Assembly (NCBI GenBank): GCA_015521505.1
Contig: WAOB01000061.1
Location: 1-5,645 of the forward strand
Length of the DNA: 5,645 nt
Source of the DNA: Nanobdellati archaeon
GTDB taxonomy: Archaea > EX4484-52 > JAADEF01
Direction of reading: 5' to 3'
Shown: positions 4,638 to 5,645 of the stretch, piece after piece
Layout: every line of letters starts with the position of its first letter
How positions within the stretch are numbered: the stretch's first letter is position 1
Position numbers and translations under genes: made by a program
Notes under the pieces: generated by a model
Seen by the model: only the letters and a program-made list of their open reading frames with translations
What the model was told of the DNA's origin: nothing
Database searches by the model: none

Positions 4638-5303
4638 ATGAAAGGTGCTATAGGTATAGGTACTCTCATAATTTTCATAGCAATGGTTCTCGTTGCAGCT
4701 GTTGCAGCGAGTGTGTTGATACAAACCTCTAGCTACCTTCAACAGAAAGCAATGCTTACTGGTAGAACTACAACGGAAGAGGTATCTACAGGGTTGAAAG
4801 TGGTTGCAATATATGGTGCAATTGATAGAGCACAAAACCAAATTATAAAATTAGCTGTAGTTATAGAACCCAATGCTGGATCGGCACCATTAGATTTAGG
4901 AACAACAAAGTTAACGATTTCAAACTCAACAACACAAGCAGAGCTTAAATACGATAATGATTGTTATAACGATAGTATTGAATATAAAGATATATTTGAT
5001 GATAACTACAACGTATGGCCTAAATTTGGAAACGCATCCATTCTCTCTTGTGCTGCAAATGCTACGGAAACCAGCTATGGTATACTTGTACTACAAGATG
5101 CTGATGGAAGTGTAAGACAGGATTCTCCTATAATAAATAGAGGAGATAGAGTAGCTTTAACTGTTAACGTAAGAGATTTATTTGGAGGAATTGGACCAAG
5201 GACGCATGTAACAGGGTTTGTAAGACCTGAATTCGGAGCACCTGGTGTAATTGATTTCGTTACTCCAGTATTGTATACGGAAACTAGAATGCAACTTCAG
5301 TGA
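4638..5303 (+). CDS. flaB: Archaellin (archaeal flagellin) 3
   Basis: Structural subunit of the archaellum filament (221 aa). It starts MKG then [20 protein letters not shown], so the leader is three residues with cleavage expected after Gly3. Its middle resembles archaellin 1 (VSTGLKV at 49-55, EPNAGS at 77-82, DLGTTKLTIS at 86-95). The core helix is encoded by DNA identical to archaellin 2, and part of the C-terminal block by DNA identical to archaellin 1, so the gene is a mosaic. Cys109 and Cys138 are conserved, with sequons at Asn96, Asn111, Asn132 and Asn141. The C-terminal block has NRGD (167-170), LFGG and [12 protein letters not shown] (196-207). It has a strong ribosome binding site and its own promoter. 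The next gene is a sensor rather than arlC, D or another archaellum component. Confidence 0.95.
   Translation: MKGAIGIGTLIIFIAMVLVAAVAASVLIQTSSYLQQKAMLTGRTTTEEVSTGLKVVAIYGAIDRAQNQIIKLAVVIEPNAGSAPLDLGTTKLTISNSTTQAELKYDNDCYNDSIEYKDIFDDNYNVWPKFGNASILSCAANATETSYGILVLQDADGSVRQDSPIINRGDRVALTVNVRDLFGGIGPRTHVTGFVRPEFGAPGVIDFVTPVLYTETRMQLQ
4674..4759 (+). repeat. 86-base tract identical to archaellin 2
   Basis: Partner of 3878-3963. The first 23 bases of this gene (4638-4660) match archaellin 1 instead, and the sequence after 4759 is again more like archaellin 1. The tract therefore has a clear boundary on each side. Confidence 0.85.
5205..5254 (+). repeat. 50-base tract identical to archaellin 1
   Basis: Partner of 3613-3662. 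Single mismatches bound it at 5204 and 5255, the second at a synonymous third position. Confidence 0.8.
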
Positions 5304-5323
5304 TTTATATGATAAAAAATAAT

Positions 5324-5331
5324 CTATATAT
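5324..5331 (+). promoter_or_regulatory. Candidate TATA box for the PAS sensor gene
   Basis: CTATATAT would place initiation near 5350-5356 and leave room for the ribosome binding site at 5368. TTTATATA at 5347-5354 is a better TATA match, but initiation from it would fall inside that ribosome binding site. The choice is uncertain. Confidence 0.35.
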
Positions 5332-5333
5332 TA

Positions 5334-5349
5334 TTTTATTTTTTTATTT
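5334..5349 (+). terminator. Oligo-T terminator after archaellin 3
   Basis: T4-A-T7-A-T3 begins 30 bases after the stop codon. It lacks the ATGCCT that follows the first two archaellin T-tracts. Confidence 0.6.
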
Positions 5350-5367
5350 ATATATAATATTATAGAA

Positions 5368-5374
5368 GAGGTGA
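5368..5374 (+). promoter_or_regulatory. Ribosome binding site of the PAS sensor gene
   Basis: GAGGTGA lies 7 bases before ATG 5382 and 10 before the second ATG at 5385. It supports a real start here, with the first ATG slightly favoured. Confidence 0.75.
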
Positions 5375-5381
5375 AAGAGTT

Positions 5382-5645
5382 ATGATGCTAAAGTTGAGCT
5401 TATCCAAAGATTTTAAAGATAGTCTTGAATTTAAGATAATAACTAGTATGCTTGAACATTTAGAAATTCCAGCTTATATAACTGATAGAAACTTCCTATG
5501 TATCTATATGAATCCAGCTGCTGAGAAACTGTTTGGTTATAGTAGAAGTGAGTTGATGGGTATAAAGCATTGTTACGAATATACCCACTATGAGAAAAAC
5601 CCTGCCTGTCATACGCCAAGATGTTCAAGCTATATGGTTCTAAAT
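5382..5645 (+). CDS. PAS-domain sensor protein, N-terminal part (runs off the window)
   Basis: Only the first 88 residues are present; the frame is open to the window edge. After a short helical start (1-27) comes the first half of a PAS domain: IPAYITDRNF (29-38), then IYMNPAAEKLFGYSRSELMG (41-60), the usual N-x-A-x-E/K-x-x-G-Y-S pattern. Next is a cysteine group, Cys64, Cys76 and Cys81, in a layout I recall from PAS modules of archaeal and bacterial chemotaxis receptors and histidine kinases. No transmembrane segment is seen so far, so this part looks cytoplasmic. The output domain lies outside the window. A position just after the archaellins makes a methyl-accepting chemotaxis protein attractive, but a kinase or other PAS signalling protein is equally possible on sequence alone. 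Confidence 0.8.
   Translation, partial: MMLKLSLSKDFKDSLEFKIITSMLEHLEIPAYITDRNFLCIYMNPAAEKLFGYSRSELMGIKHCYEYTHYEKNPACHTPRCSSYMVLN

Noticed and set aside
4258..4841. Minus-strand frames inside archaellins 2 and 3 (4258-4452, 4623-4841)
   Set aside because: They mirror conserved archaellin codons and have no independent signal.
3544..5147. RGD tripeptide in all three archaellins as an adhesion motif
   Set aside because: It lies in a conserved structural turn before a beta strand, and nothing suggests integrin-type binding.
3052..5303. Tandem repeats as a CRISPR array or mobile element
   Set aside because: The repeats are whole paralogous genes; there are no short repeats with unique spacers, no transposase and no terminal inverted repeats.
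5443..5628. Minus-strand frame of 61 codons opposite the PAS gene
   Set aside because: The plus-strand frame has a ribosome binding site and a clear PAS motif; this one has neither.

Overview
The window is archaeal and AT-rich (roughly one third G+C by eye). Four things place it in Archaea. It has three archaellin genes with class III (type IV prepilin-like) leaders. It has a radical-SAM protein of the tetraether lipid synthase family and a textbook C/D box guide RNA. Its expression signals are archaeal: TATA boxes, GGTGAT/GAGGTG ribosome binding sites, oligo-T terminators and an apparently leaderless gene. A tetraether synthase-like enzyme plus a C/D guide RNA would suit a thermophile, but the lineage cannot be fixed from this window.

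Layout. Bases 1-205 hold no convincing gene, only a hairpin. Bases 206-265 encode a C/D box sRNA with perfect C, D', C' and D boxes. Its D' guide matches the GAGCUGGGUU stretch of the 23S rRNA peptidyl-transferase region and predicts 2'-O-methylation at the equivalent of E. coli A2577. Next comes tupA (334-1305, +), a lipoprotein that binds tungstate for an ABC importer; its permease and ATPase genes are not here. It converges on a radical-SAM enzyme related to tetraether lipid synthase (1356-2915, -). A 136-base divergent promoter region with overlapping inverted repeats separates that gene from the archaellins.

Three archaellins follow in tandem (3052-3711, 3842-4495, 4638-5303, all +). Each is trailed by an oligo-T terminator and each has its own candidate promoter, so they look like separate transcription units rather than one operon. 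They share an invariant N-terminal core, a C-terminal block and a conserved cysteine pair inside a sequon-rich variable middle. All three start directly at Met-Lys-Gly, giving a three-residue leader that points to a PibD-like prepilin peptidase. Gene 3 is a mosaic: mostly like gene 1, but with an 86-base stretch identical to gene 2, which suggests gene conversion.

The window ends inside a PAS-domain sensor gene (5382 onward, +), possibly a chemotaxis receptor or histidine kinase. None of the other archaellum genes (arlC to arlJ) is present. The archaellin array therefore appears to sit apart from the motor genes, at least on this side, with a sensor next to it. I see no wholly new system. The points most worth following are the guide RNA, the minimal archaellin leaders, the recombination tracts and the operator-like repeat.
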